64,000 bases of DNA from RYN-230 sp963851025 (lineage in GTDB: Bacteria > Actinomycetota > Actinomycetes > Streptosporangiales > Streptosporangiaceae). A model generated the notes under the pieces. That model was not told the DNA's origin, ran no database searches, and saw only the letters and a list, made by a program, of their open reading frames with translations. The stretch spans positions 372,001-436,000 of the forward strand of contig CAWKOA010000006.1 in assembly GCA_963851025.1 (NCBI GenBank). Direction: 5' to 3'. Positions 7,817 to 16,808 of this stretch are shown piece by piece. Within the stretch, counting starts at the first letter, position 1; every line of letters starts with the position of its first letter. The position numbers and the translations under genes were made by a program.

Positions 7817-9373
7817 CTAGCGGGTGGCCAGGGCTCCGGACCGGAGCAGGCGGTCGCTGAGCGGGCTCAGCCAGATCAGCCGGCTGGCCAGGATCACCTG
7901 GACCTGGCCGGTGCGGATGTGCAGGCGCAGCAACGTGCTGGCCGGCGGGGCCGCTCCGGCGTGCACGGCGAGGTCGCCCCGGGGGCTGATGATCCAGCCG
8001 AGCCCCATCCGCTGCCCGCCGGGCATCGGGCCGGTCTGCGGCCTGACCGCCTCACCGGCGAGTTCCGCGGGCAGCAGCGACGACCAGCCGGTGCCCAGGC
8101 GCACCAGCTCCGCAGCGGTGCACCACAGCCCGCCGATCGCGGGCAGGACGCAGACCACGGCGGGGACGGGGGCGATCACACCGGACGCGTCCACCGTGTA
8201 CCCGGTCACCGCGTCCGGGCCGAGGTCCGCGGCGCGGGCCGGGAACGAGGTCCCGGTCAGCCCGAGCGGGCCCAGGACCAGGCGGGTCACCGCCTCGGCG
8301 TACGGGATCCCGGTGACGTCGGCGACGAGCTGGCCGAGCACGGCGTAGCCGCCGTTGCTGGGCCGGACCGCCCCCCGCGGGCCGCTGCAGGCCACCACCG
8401 GGCCGGTGACGCTGACCAGGTCAGGAACGTGATCGGCGAGGAGCTCGGATGGTTCGGGGCTGTCCACTCCCGCGGTATGGGTGAGCAGCTCGCGGACGGT
8501 GACTGTGGCGTCCTCGAGGCTCACGGTGGCGATCTGGTCATTGACCGGGGCGTCGAGGGCGATCCGGCCCTCGGCGACGAGGCGCAGCACGGCCGTGGCC
8601 GTGAGCAGGGCGGAGCCACAGTAGGCCGGCCAGCGGTGCGCGGGCCCGAGCAGCTCACCCCGGTCCAGCTCACCCCGGTCCAGATCAGCCCAGCCCTTGG
8701 TGACCAGCCACGGCGTCGCGCCGGGGCCGCCGCCCGCGATCGTCAGGCCGGGCAGGCCCAGCTCGGCGGCTGCCTCGTCGGCGATCTGGGCCACCCCCGC
8801 CGGGACGTCGCCAGTCATCCGGGCCGGCGCGGGCGCGGCCATCCTGGGGTCGGTGATCCGCCGGCCGAGCGGGACGGCCAGGAGCCCGGTCAGCCGGTGC
8901 GGCGGGTCCGGGGCGACCGTCGCGAACACGTCGAGGCCGCCGATCCGCACCTGCGCGGTCAGCGGGCTCTGGGTCACGACGGCGAGTTCCTCGCGCAGCA
9001 TGGGGGCCGCGCTGCTGATCACGGCGATCAGCTCGGGCCCGGGGCGCGCGGCCAGGAACTCCGGCGCGAAATGCTGCTGCAGTTCAGGGTGGCCGGGGGG
9101 CGTCCAGTCCGGCTGGTCCGCCTGCCGGAACCGGGCCACCAGCCAGCTCAGCTGGGGCAGCACCTGGCAATCGAGGGCGGGCTGATCGCAGACCCGCTGC
9201 TTCAGCGCGGTCCAGCTGGGCAGCCCGTGCTCCCAGGCGATGGCGATCTGCGCGTCATGCAAGGCGGGAAATTCACCCGCGGCGAGACGGCGCTTGGCCT
9301 CCAGCTTCAGGTAGCGGAGGCTCGGCTGGGCCGGCAGCGGACGTGACCCACCGGACGCGGAACCGCGAGGCAT
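7817..9373 (-). CDS. beta-lactamase-fold protein with degenerate active site
   Basis: 518 residues. Residues ~20-65 carry a short helical motif (LHDAQIAIAWEHGLPSWTALK) found N-terminally in several actinobacterial proteins. Residues ~215-500 match the class C beta-lactamase/penicillin-binding-protein-like serine hydrolase fold (RLVAEGRIALDAPV, VRELLTHTAG, LGLTGTSF). The catalytic SxxK position reads CGSA, so both nucleophile Ser and base Lys appear replaced; the YxN motif reads PSN; the third motif reads HAG. It is therefore probably not an active hydrolase of the usual type. GAGGAAGG precedes the ATG. A 15-bp duplication inside the gene adds a second DRGEL. Role unknown; ligand binding is one possibility. 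Confidence 0.75.
   Translation of the reverse strand: MPRGSASGGSRPLPAQPSLRYLKLEAKRRLAAGEFPALHDAQIAIAWEHGLPSWTALKQRVCDQPALDCQVLPQLSWLVARFRQADQPDWTPPGHPELQQHFAPEFLAARPGPELIAVISSAAPMLREELAVVTQSPLTAQVRIGGLDVFATVAPDPPHRLTGLLAVPLGRRITDPRMAAPAPARMTGDVPAGVAQIADEAAAELGLPGLTIAGGGPGATPWLVTKGWADLDRGELDRGELLGPAHRWPAYCGSALLTATAVLRLVAEGRIALDAPVNDQIATVSLEDATVTVRELLTHTAGVDSPEPSELLADHVPDLVSVTGPVVACSGPRGAVRPSNGGYAVLGQLVADVTGIPYAEAVTRLVLGPLGLTGTSFPARAADLGPDAVTGYTVDASGVIAPVPAVVCVLPAIGGLWCTAAELVRLGTGWSSLLPAELAGEAVRPQTGPMPGGQRMGLGWIISPRGDLAVHAGAAPPASTLLRLHIRTGQVQVILASRLIWLSPLSDRLLRSGALATR
8651..8680. repeat. 15-bp in-frame tandem duplication
   Basis: cagctcaccccggtc occurs twice head to tail (8651-8665, 8666-8680), giving LDRGELDRGELL in the serine-hydrolase-like protein. 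It keeps the reading frame. Confidence 0.85.
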
Positions 9374-9535
9374 GGCAGCCCTTCCTCATGCCCGCAGGTC
9401 CGCTTGTACCGGGCAGGAAAGACTAGCCGTCCACCGTAATCTGCCTACCGGTGAGCTTGCAGCTCTGCCTGCGGACCAAGAGGCGACCGGAACCGCCAAC
9501 GGCGATGATACTCCTTCCCGGGTTCCCCGGGATCC

Positions 9536-11014
9536 CTAGGCTTTCCCGGGATCCCGCGGGGCGCCGGAGGTTCCGCCGCGGGTGAGGGCGACGGGATCCA
9601 CCACCCGGTCGAAGAGGTCCTCACTGACCCCGTTGGCCAGGGCTGCCTGCCGCAGCGTCAGGTCATGGTCGATCGCGTAGTGCGCGATGACCGAGGCCTG
9701 GTCGTAGCCGATCACCGGGGACAGGGCGGTGACCATCATGACCGAGTGCTCGATGTTCGCGGTGAGCGTGGCCTCGTTGAGCTGGGTGCCCTCGATCATG
9801 AACTCGCGCAGGTGATCACACATGTCGGCCATGATCAGCGCGGAGTGCAGGTAGTTGCTGATCAGGATGGGCCGGAACGCGTTCAGCTCGAAGTTGCCCT
9901 CGGCGCCGCCCATGGTCACGGCCACGTCGGACGCGATGACCTGGATGGCCACCATCAGCATGGCCTCGGCCTGGGTCGGGTTGACCTTGCCCGGCATGAT
10001 CGACGAGCCAGGCTCGTTGGAGGGCAGGATCAGCTCACCGAGGCCGGTCCGCGGGCCCGAGCCCAGCCAGCGCAGGTCGTTGGCGATCTTGAACAGGGTG
10101 ACGGCCGCCGCCTTGAGCCCGCCGTGCGCCCGGACCATCCGGTCCAGGGTGGCCTGGGCGGTGAACTTGTTGACCGCGGTCACGTACGGGTCGCCGGTCA
10201 TCGCCGCGATCTGCGCGGCGGCCTCCGCCCCGAACCCTTCCGGCGCGTTCAGCCCGGTGCCGACCGCGGTCCCGCCCATGGCCAGTTCCAGGAGGCCGTG
10301 GGTGACGTGCTCGACTTCGGCGATCGCGTCGTCCAGCGCGCCGGCGTACCCGGACCACTCCTGGCCGACGGTCAGCGGGGTGGCGTCCTGCAGATGCGTC
10401 CGGCCGATCTTGACGACGCCGGCCCACTTCTCCGCGTTGGCCGCGATCGCGTCCCGCAGCCGGCGCAGCGCGGGGATGGTCCGCTCGGTGGCCATGGTGT
10501 AGGCGGCGATGTGCATCGCGGCCGGGAACGTGTCGTTGCTCGACTGGGCCATGTTGACGTGGTCGTTGGGGTGCACCGGCCGCTGCGAGCCGAGCGTGCC
10601 GCCGGCCAGCTGGATGCACCGGTTGGCGATGACCTCGTTCACGTTCATGTTGGAGTGGGTGCCCGAGCCGGTCTGGAACACGTGCAGCGGGAATTCGCGG
10701 TCCAGCTCGCCGGCGATGATCTCGTCGCAGACCCGCGCGATGAGCTGGCCCATCCACTCCGGCAGCCGGCCGGACCGGGTGTTGACCAGGGCCGCGGCCT
10801 TCTTCACGTAGCCGTAGGCGTGGTACACCTCGGCCGGCATCTTGTCGTGGCCGACGCTGAAGTGCTCCAGGCTGCGCTGGGTCTGGGCGCCCCAGTAGTG
10901 GCCGGCGGGCACCTCGACCCGGCCCAGGCTGTCGAACTCGGCCCGCGTCCCGGTCGCGTCGAGCCCGATGGGGAGATCGAGGATTTCCGGAGCCGCGTCA
11001 CTGCCCTCAGCCAT
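9536..11014 (-). CDS. fumC: class II fumarate hydratase
   Basis: 492 residues, slightly longer than the usual ~465 because of an N-terminal extension before EFDSLGRVEVPAGHYWGAQ. The fumarase/aspartase superfamily signature GSSIMPGKVNPTQ is present near residue 335, together with TGSGTHSNMNVNEV (~115) and NDTFPAAMHIA (~160, containing the catalytic His region). The enzyme interconverts fumarate and L-malate in the TCA cycle in the cytoplasm. Aspartase is the main alternative, but overall motif content favours FumC. It lies 40 bp downstream of the CapA-like gene on the same strand; the ribosome-binding site is weak. Confidence 0.95.
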   Translation of the reverse strand: MAEGSDAAPEILDLPIGLDATGTRAEFDSLGRVEVPAGHYWGAQTQRSLEHFSVGHDKMPAEVYHAYGYVKKAAALVNTRSGRLPEWMGQLIARVCDEIIAGELDREFPLHVFQTGSGTHSNMNVNEVIANRCIQLAGGTLGSQRPVHPNDHVNMAQSSNDTFPAAMHIAAYTMATERTIPALRRLRDAIAANAEKWAGVVKIGRTHLQDATPLTVGQEWSGYAGALDDAIAEVEHVTHGLLELAMGGTAVGTGLNAPEGFGAEAAAQIAAMTGDPYVTAVNKFTAQATLDRMVRAHGGLKAAAVTLFKIANDLRWLGSGPRTGLGELILPSNEPGSSIMPGKVNPTQAEAMLMVAIQVIASDVAVTMGGAEGNFELNAFRPILISNYLHSALIMADMCDHLREFMIEGTQLNEATLTANIEHSVMMVTALSPVIGYDQASVIAHYAIDHDLTLRQAALANGVSEDLFDRVVDPVALTRGGTSGAPRDPGKA

Positions 11015-11053
11015 AACGCCAGGCTACCGCCGGCCTGCCCGCCCGGCCGGCGC

Positions 11054-12172
11054 TCACCGGCCCGGCCGGCCGCTCAGCTGCGCGCAGGCCCGCAGGCTGG
11101 CGTAGTGCGCGGCGGCGCGGCGCGCCTGGGCTCCGCGCAGGACGACCGGCTGGCCGGTGCGGGACACGACCGCGGGGATGAACCGTGTCGGTCAGCGGCG
11201 CGTGCGGGTGCAGCGTGAGTTCCAGCACCCCGGTGGCGGTGCTGTAGGAGTGCTCCCACCACAGGAAGTTGCCCATGCCGTAGGCCACGAACGTGTGCCC
11301 CAGCCAGCCCGATCCCTGCAGCATGTGGGCGTGCGCCCCGATGATGATGCTGGCCCCCGCCCGGGCCAGCTCCGGGGCCAGCGACAGCTGGTTCGGGTCG
11401 GGGCACGCCTGGCCCTCGGTCCCCCAGTGCATGAACACGACGACGACCGGGGCGAGCTTCCTGGCCGCCCGGACAGCCGCGAGGGTCCGGGGCAGGTTGA
11501 TCGCGTTGGCCTCCCCGGGCCGGGACCGGGTGGCCACCCAGGAGGACGCGAGCTCCGCGACCTGCGACACCCCGATGACCGCGATCTTCACGCCGTTGAC
11601 CGTCGTCACGTAGGGCGCCCACGCCGCGGCGGCGTTGTCGCCTATGCCCACGTACGGGAACCGGGCGCCGCGGGCCGCCGCGAGCGTGTCCGCCAGCCCG
11701 GCCTGGCCGTAGTCGAGGACATGGTTGTTGGCCATGGTGACCAGGTCGATGCCGGCGTCGCGGAGCGCGGTGAACGCCTCGCGGGGTGGTGCGGAAGTGG
11801 TAGGTCTTCGGCTGCGGCCGTGCCCCGGCTGGTCACCGCGGTCTCCAGGTTCACCGCGGTGAAGCCGGCCGACTTCAGCACCGAGGTGATCGGCCCGAAC
11901 GCGGTCGCGGGGTCGTGCAGCAGCCGCGCGGTGCGGCCGGTGAAGTGCACGTCCCCGGCGAAGGCCAGGGTGACGGTCCCCGGGGTGGCACTCCCCGGGC
12001 TGGCCGCAGAGCGCGGCGCGCCGGGTGACGCTGGCGCGCTGAGGGCAGCCACCGGGGTGGCGGCCGTCCGGGCCGCGGCCGGGGCGGCGGCTGGGGCGCG
12101 CGCCCCGGAACAGGCGGCGGCGAGCAGCGCCAGGAGGCCAGTCGTTACAGCAAGCAATCGCCAGGTGACCAC
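11054..12172 (-). pseudogene. CapA-family lipoprotein (frameshifted)
   Basis: A CapA/PGA-synthesis-family metallophosphatase-like protein. The N-terminus is a lipoprotein signal (lipobox LAAAC) followed by an Ala/Pro linker, then VTLAFAGDVHFTGR, the first metal-binding motif. Later motifs are MANNHVLDYG, VVFMHWGTEGQ and IIIGAHAHMLQG, all expected. The frame shifts twice near 11785-11810 (KTYHFRT is in a third frame) and again near 11180; following the last shift the protein ends at a TGA at 11054-11056, just before fumC, instead of running into it. If the shifts are sequencing errors this is an intact ~372-residue surface lipoprotein; otherwise a pseudogene. Substrate unknown. Confidence 0.78.
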
Positions 12173-12203
12173 CAGCTCAGCCTAACCATGTGGGCGCGCC
12201 CGG

Positions 12204-13784
12204 CTACCCTTTCCCGGGATTGAACACCCCGCGCGGGTCGAGGGCGTGGCGCACCGCCTGCTGCAGCGCGAGGCATCCCGGGTCGAGCTCGCGGCGCATC
12301 CCGTCCCGTTTCAGCAGCCCGACCCCGTGCTCGCCGGTCACCGTGCCGCCCAGCGCGATGGCCGCGTCGAGAAGCTCCTCGAACGCGGCCTGGGCGGCGG
12401 CCCGCGCGGCGTCGTCGCCCGCGGGCGTGACGATCAGCGGGTGCAGGTTCCCGTCACCGGCGTGGGCGATGGTGGAGATCTGCACGCCGTGCCGGGCCGC
12501 GATCGCCTCGATCTGGGCCAGCATGGCCGGCACCCGGGACCGCGGGACGCAGACGTCCTCGGTGAGCACCGGGCCCAGCCGCTCGAACGCCGGGTAGGCC
12601 AGCCGCCGGGCCTCGAACAGCGCCTCGGCCTCGGTGTCGTCGGTGGACTGCGCGACCCACAGCGCACCCGCGCCGGTCATGGCCGCGGCGAGCGCGTCCG
12701 ACTCGGCCGCGCCGGAGTCGCCCTGGGTGTCCACCCGGGCCAGCAGCAGCGCCGCCGCGTCGGCCTCCAGGCCCAGGTGCTTCCAGTCCTCGACGGCGTT
12801 CAGGCAGGCCCGGTCGAGGAGCTCGAGGACCGACGGGCCCAGCCCGCGCCGGGTGATCTGTGACACGGCCTCCCCCGCGGAGACCAGGTCGGGGAACGCG
12901 CCGACGATGGTCCGCGGCGTGCCCGCCAGCGCGGGCCGCAGCCGCAGCGTCACCTCGGTGACCACGCCGAGCGTGCCCTCGGAGCCGACGAACAGCCCGA
13001 CCATGTCCAGGCCGGCCACGCCCTTGGTGGTGCGGCGGCCGAGCCGGACCGCGTCGCCGTAGGCCACCGCCCCGCCGGCCGCGGGACCGCCGACCACCGC
13101 CCGCAGGCCCAGCACGTAGTCGCGGGTCACGCCGTACTTCAGGCAGCACAGGCCGCCCGCGTTGGTGGCGACGTTGCCGCCGATCGTGGACCAGGGCGCG
13201 CTGGCCGGGTCGGGCGGGTACCACAGGCCCTGCGCGGCCACGGCCGCCTTCAGGTCGTCGTTGACCACCCCGGGCTGCACGACGCAGAGCAGGTTGTCCG
13301 GGTCGATCTCGAAGACGCGGTTCATCCGGGCCAGGTCGAGGACCACGCACCCGTCGACCGCGTTGGCGCCGCCGGACAGGCCGGTGCCGGCGCCGCGCGG
13401 GACGACGGCCGCGCCCAGTTCCGCGCAGATCCGCACGACGCTCTGGACCTCGGCTTCCGAGCGGGCCCGCACCCCGGCGGCGGCCCGGCCGGCCGGGGCC
13501 CACTCGGCCTCGTCGTGGGACATGGCCGCGAGGATCCCGGGATCGGCGACGATGCGGTCGCCGGGCAGGGCCCGGCTCAGCGCCTCGACCAGCCGGCCGC
13601 GCCCGCCGCGCCGGCCTCGCCCGCGCCCGCCTGGCCCGCCCCGCCCGCTGTCCGCACTGACTTCACCTAACGACTTTATCGGCCGGCGGCTGGCCGCCCA
13701 GCGCGCCGGGCCCCGGGGCCGGCGATCGCACCGGGCACCGGGCCCGCGGCCGACCTGGCGCGTTTGTGAATCGTAAGAACTCAA
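12204..13784 (-). CDS. GlcD-type FAD-linked oxidoreductase
   Basis: Up to 526 residues. It has the PCMH-type FAD-binding domain (VVPRGAGTGLSGG, then STIGGNVATNAGG with the conserved gly-rich loop) and the C-terminal FAD-oxidase domain ending HAGDGNLHP and TGEHGVGLLKR. This is the glycolate oxidase GlcD / D-lactate or D-2-hydroxyacid dehydrogenase family, which oxidises 2-hydroxyacids to 2-ketoacids. The start is uncertain: the frame opens at TTG 13784, but the first ~65 residues are Gly/Arg low complexity. A GTG just after AGGTGA near 13645, in another frame, would fit better if one base were missing around 13590. Confidence 0.83.
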   Translation of the reverse strand: MSSYDSQTRQVGRGPGARCDRRPRGPARWAASRRPIKSLGEVSADSGRGGPGGRGRGRRGGRGRLVEALSRALPGDRIVADPGILAAMSHDEAEWAPAGRAAAGVRARSEAEVQSVVRICAELGAAVVPRGAGTGLSGGANAVDGCVVLDLARMNRVFEIDPDNLLCVVQPGVVNDDLKAAVAAQGLWYPPDPASAPWSTIGGNVATNAGGLCCLKYGVTRDYVLGLRAVVGGPAAGGAVAYGDAVRLGRRTTKGVAGLDMVGLFVGSEGTLGVVTEVTLRLRPALAGTPRTIVGAFPDLVSAGEAVSQITRRGLGPSVLELLDRACLNAVEDWKHLGLEADAAALLLARVDTQGDSGAAESDALAAAMTGAGALWVAQSTDDTEAEALFEARRLAYPAFERLGPVLTEDVCVPRSRVPAMLAQIEAIAARHGVQISTIAHAGDGNLHPLIVTPAGDDAARAAAQAAFEELLDAAIALGGTVTGEHGVGLLKRDGMRRELDPGCLALQQAVRHALDPRGVFNPGKG

Positions 13785-13894
13785 ATCGCGCTTTCCCCGC
13801 CAGGCCGGCGGACGGCGCTCCTACCCTGATTACGCACGTGCCCTTGGAGCGGGACAACGCCGGAGCGGGTCACCTCACGAAGGGCCCAGAGAAC

Positions 13895-14663
13895 GTGTTC
13901 CAGCACGGGAAAGCCGCACACCGCGCCGCATCGTCAGGCGCCGCCCTGACCCTGGCCGTAGCCGGGCTGCTCGCCGGGGCTCCTGGCGCGGCCGCCGCCG
14001 CCCACTCAGCTCGCACCACCCCGACGTCGTTCAACGCGCCCGCCTACACCTGCACCATCACCGCCGGAGCCCACACGGTGAACCGGATGGCCCGGATCCC
14101 GATCCAGCTGCGGGACAGCGGGCCGAGCCACGGTGGGCTCGACCGACACGGTCACGCTCTCGTCGCCGGCCACCGCGCTGGGCGGCCCGTTCCCCGCGGG
14201 CACCTCCGCGGTCGGCTTCAGCGGTGCGCTGCCGGTCATGGGCGCGCAGACCGACAGCGTCCCGCTCACCGGGACCATGACGGACACCGGCGGCGGCATG
14301 TTCAGCGTGAGCGGGGCGCTCATGCTGAACGCGGCCGGGCTGGACCACATCCTGCCGCCCACCCGGTTCACCGTCACCATCCACGCGGCGGCCGTCGTCG
14401 CGGTGGTCGTGACGTGCGTCCTGGTGACCACCATGACCGCGACCATGCCTGCGGCCGTCGCGGTGCAGGTCACCCGGACCGCCGCCACCGTCCCGCTGAC
14501 GGCCGGGGCCACGCCCACCGGCGCGCCCAACACCGGCGGCGGGGGCAGCCTGCATCACGCCGGTGATCTCGCCGGGCTGGCCGCGGGCGGGGCGGTCCTG
14601 CTCGCGGGCCTGGGCATCACGCTGGCCGGGGTGCGCCGCCGGCGGCACCAGTTTCCCGCCTGA
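13895..14663 (+). pseudogene. sortase-anchored surface protein (frameshifted)
   Basis: Begins at GTG 13895 with an export signal (hydrophobic AALTLAVAGLLAGAPGAAAAA). A Thr/Ser/Gly-rich extracellular part follows. The frame shifts near 14122-14127: IPIQLRDSGP continues as TVGSTDTVTLSS in the +1 frame. The C-terminus has a sorting-type signal: APNTG (14523-14537), a Gly-rich spacer, a hydrophobic helix and a basic tail VRRRRH. The stop at 14663 is 30 bp before the sortase gene, which supports a sortase-substrate pair. The pentapeptide is a variant of LPXTG. The adhesive or structural role is unknown. Confidence 0.68.
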
Positions 14664-14692
14664 GGCAGCACCGCACCGGAGGTGACGCAGGC

Positions 14693-15404
14693 ATGATCGT
14701 CCCCCGCCGCTCCCGGCGGTCCCGGGCTGACTGGTCCACCCGGACCTACTACGAGGAGGGCCGCCACCGCCGGCGGCGGGCGCCCGCGATCATCCTGGGC
14801 GGCGCCCTGATGATCGGGGGGGCCCTGGTGGCCTTCCACTCCCTGGGCGGCGGCGGGCTGACCGGGGCCGCCCTCGAGATCCCGGCCGGGGTGGGCACCT
14901 CAGCGCCGCTGCCGGTGACCGCCCCGACCGCGGCGCCGCTGGCCCGGTCCGCGCCGGTGCGGATCGAGATCCCGATCCTGCACGTGTCCGCCCCGGTCAT
15001 GCGGCTCGGCGTGACGGCCGGCGGCGGCATCCAGGTGCCGCCGCTGGCGAATCACGACCTGGCCGGCTGGTACGACCGCAGCGTCACGCCCGGCCAGCGG
15101 GGCTCGTCGGTCATCCTGGGCCACGTTCGACTCGTTCACCGGCGTCTCGGTGTTCTTCTCCATCAAGACGCTGCGCCCGGGGAACAGGATCGACGTGGTG
15201 CGGGCCAACGGGTCCACCGCGGTGTTCACCGTGGACGGGGTGCAGAAGGTGGTCAAGTCAGTGTTCCCGGCCTCCGAGGTCTACGGCAACGTCAGCTTCC
15301 CCGGCCTCCGCCTGGTCACCTGCGGCGGGCCCTTCGACACCACGACCCGGCAGTACCTGGACAACGTCGTCGTCTACGCCCACCTGCTCAAGGGCTCCAG
15401 GTAG
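14693..15404 (+). pseudogene. class E/F-like sortase (frameshifted)
   Basis: A membrane-anchored transpeptidase. ATG 14693 has GGAGGTG ahead of it. A basic N-terminus (RRSRRSR) and one membrane segment (AIILGGALMIGGALVAF) are followed by a sortase domain: RIEIPILHVSAPV, ILGHV with the catalytic His, TCGGPFD with the catalytic Cys, and TTRQYLDNVVVYA with the catalytic Arg. The frame breaks at ~15125, where gttcgac replaces the gtcgac expected from ILGHVDS(F/Y)TGVSVFF; a single extra T explains it. Repaired length is about 236 residues, normal for the family. It should attach the surface protein encoded just upstream to the cell wall. Confidence 0.82.
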
Positions 15405-16686
15405 TGACCGTGCCGGGCACCGGCGCGGTCACGCCGCCGGGGCGGATCCCGGCCTGGCCCGCGGGCTGCCGCGGCATGAACATCCACCCGCCCGCCAGCA
15501 GCAGGGCGACCACGAACGCGCAGTAGACCCAGAACACGGGGGTAAGGCCCGCGCTGATCGTCAGCCCGGCCTGCGCGGCCTGGGCCGGGGAGATGCCGAA
15601 GCTGGCCGCGGACACAGGCTCGGTGACCTGGACGATCGCGGAGATCGCCTGGGCTGCCATCGGGATGGCGGCCCCGGCGAGCAGCACCGCACCCAGCCGG
15701 GCCGGTCGCCACAGGGCGGCGGCGGCCACGACCGCGACCAGGGTGACCATGACCGCGACGTCGCCGACGATGACCGGGCCCGGGTTCGCGAAGCTGTTCC
15801 CCGCGGTGAGCGTCTGCGTCGCCCCGCTGGCCGACCGCAGGGTGTAGCTGTCCCACGACGGGGCGAACGCGATCGCGGCCCCGGCCGCGGCGAGCACGGC
15901 GAGGGCCAGCGTCACGACCGGGCCCGCCGGGCGGCGCTCCAGCTTGCGGGGCGCATCGGCCGCGCGGAGCCGGAAGGCCAGCACGGCGCCGGCCGTGCAG
16001 GCCAGCCAGCCGGCCAGGCCGAGCAGCAGCCCGGCCCCCATCAGGCGGGTCCCGCCGGCGATCACCGTGCCCAGGTCCGCGAAGAAGAAGCCGAACGTGA
16101 CCACGCTCATGCCCAGCGCGAGGAGGGTGCCGATCCGCAGCCGGATGCCCCCGGACGCGATGAGCAGCGCGCTGGCCGTCCAGGCGGCCAGGTAGATCAC
16201 GTGCGGCACCAGCTCGGCCGGCTGCTGGGCCAGGCTCGACCCGGACAGGTAAGCCGGGAAGAGGCCGGCCAGCCCGAGGGCGACGCCGCCGACCAGCAGG
16301 ATGGCCGCGGTGAGCGCGCCGCCCGAGCGGACGCCCGCCCAGCCGGGGCGGGCCCCCGGCGAGCCGGGGCGGGCCCCCGGCCAGGCATAAGGGGCGCCGG
16401 GCGGGGCAGTGCTCACGCCGGGCGGGGCAGCGGGCATGCCGGGCGAGGCCGGGCCGGCCGGGCCGGCCGGGCCGGGTTCCGCTGGCGACTGGAGATGGAC
16501 GATGGTGCCGGGCGCCTCGACCGCGTTGAACCGGGACCACGCCGCGGCCCACCCGGCCGGTGTCTCCGGCCACTGCTCCAGGGGCGGCCCGGGCGGGCCG
16601 CCCGCGGGCCAGATCGCGTAACCGCGTTCCCCCCGGCCGAGCTGGTAGCCCGCTCCCCTGTACCAGATCGTGACGCTCTCCCGCAC
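15388..16686 (-). CDS. multi-pass membrane protein with Pro/Gly-rich linker
   Basis: About 432 residues from GTG 16684-16686, chosen because AGGGAGG is 8 nt upstream. The N-terminal ~80 residues form a soluble module (TIWYRGAGYQLGRGERGYAIW, then WPETPAGWAAAWSRFNAVE), which may bind a small ligand or protein. A Pro/Ala/Gly linker with a 21-bp duplication follows, then about eight hydrophobic segments. Its 3' end overlaps the sortase gene by 17 bp tail to tail. I do not recognise the family. Position among envelope genes suggests a cell-surface role, but that is inference. Confidence 0.7.
   Translation of the reverse strand: MRESVTIWYRGAGYQLGRGERGYAIWPAGGPPGPPLEQWPETPAGWAAAWSRFNAVEAPGTIVHLQSPAEPGPAGPAGPASPGMPAAPPGVSTAPPGAPYAWPGARPGSPGARPGWAGVRSGGALTAAILLVGGVALGLAGLFPAYLSGSSLAQQPAELVPHVIYLAAWTASALLIASGGIRLRIGTLLALGMSVVTFGFFFADLGTVIAGGTRLMGAGLLLGLAGWLACTAGAVLAFRLRAADAPRKLERRPAGPVVTLALAVLAAAGAAIAFAPSWDSYTLRSASGATQTLTAGNSFANPGPVIVGDVAVMVTLVAVVAAAALWRPARLGAVLLAGAAIPMAAQAISAIVQVTEPVSAASFGISPAQAAQAGLTISAGLTPVFWVYCAFVVALLLAGGWMFMPRQPAGQAGIRPGGVTAPVPGTVTTWSP
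16341..16381. repeat. 21-bp in-frame tandem duplication
   Basis: Two near-identical units beginning agccggggcgggcccccgg at 16341 and 16362 encode a duplicated PGARPG-type heptapeptide in the linker of the membrane protein gene. Confidence 0.75.
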
Positions 16687-16808
16687 CGTCCCAGCCTCCC
16701 TGATCGGCTCGCGGGCCCTCGCTGGCCCGGCCTGGTCGCCCGGTTCCATCCCTGGAAGCCCTGTTCCTGGCCTCACCGTAGGAAGGAAAGCTGAAGGCCG
16801 GCTGGACG

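Noticed and set aside
7604..9346. 580-aa plus-strand open frame
   Set aside because: Antisense to the beta-lactamase-fold gene; no recognisable domain.
7817..9373. Beta-lactam resistance gene
   Set aside because: Fold matches but the catalytic Ser, Lys and Tyr positions are replaced, so resistance by hydrolysis is not supported.
13590..13665. Gly/Arg low-complexity N-terminus of the FAD oxidase as a real domain
   Set aside because: Frame composition is better in another frame with a GTG and ribosome-binding site, so the N-terminal extension is probably not translated as written.
15374..16808. Continuation of the YfhO-like frame into the next gene
   Set aside because: The following membrane-protein gene has a clear start and ribosome-binding site; the overlapping part has no membrane segments and is out-of-frame noise.
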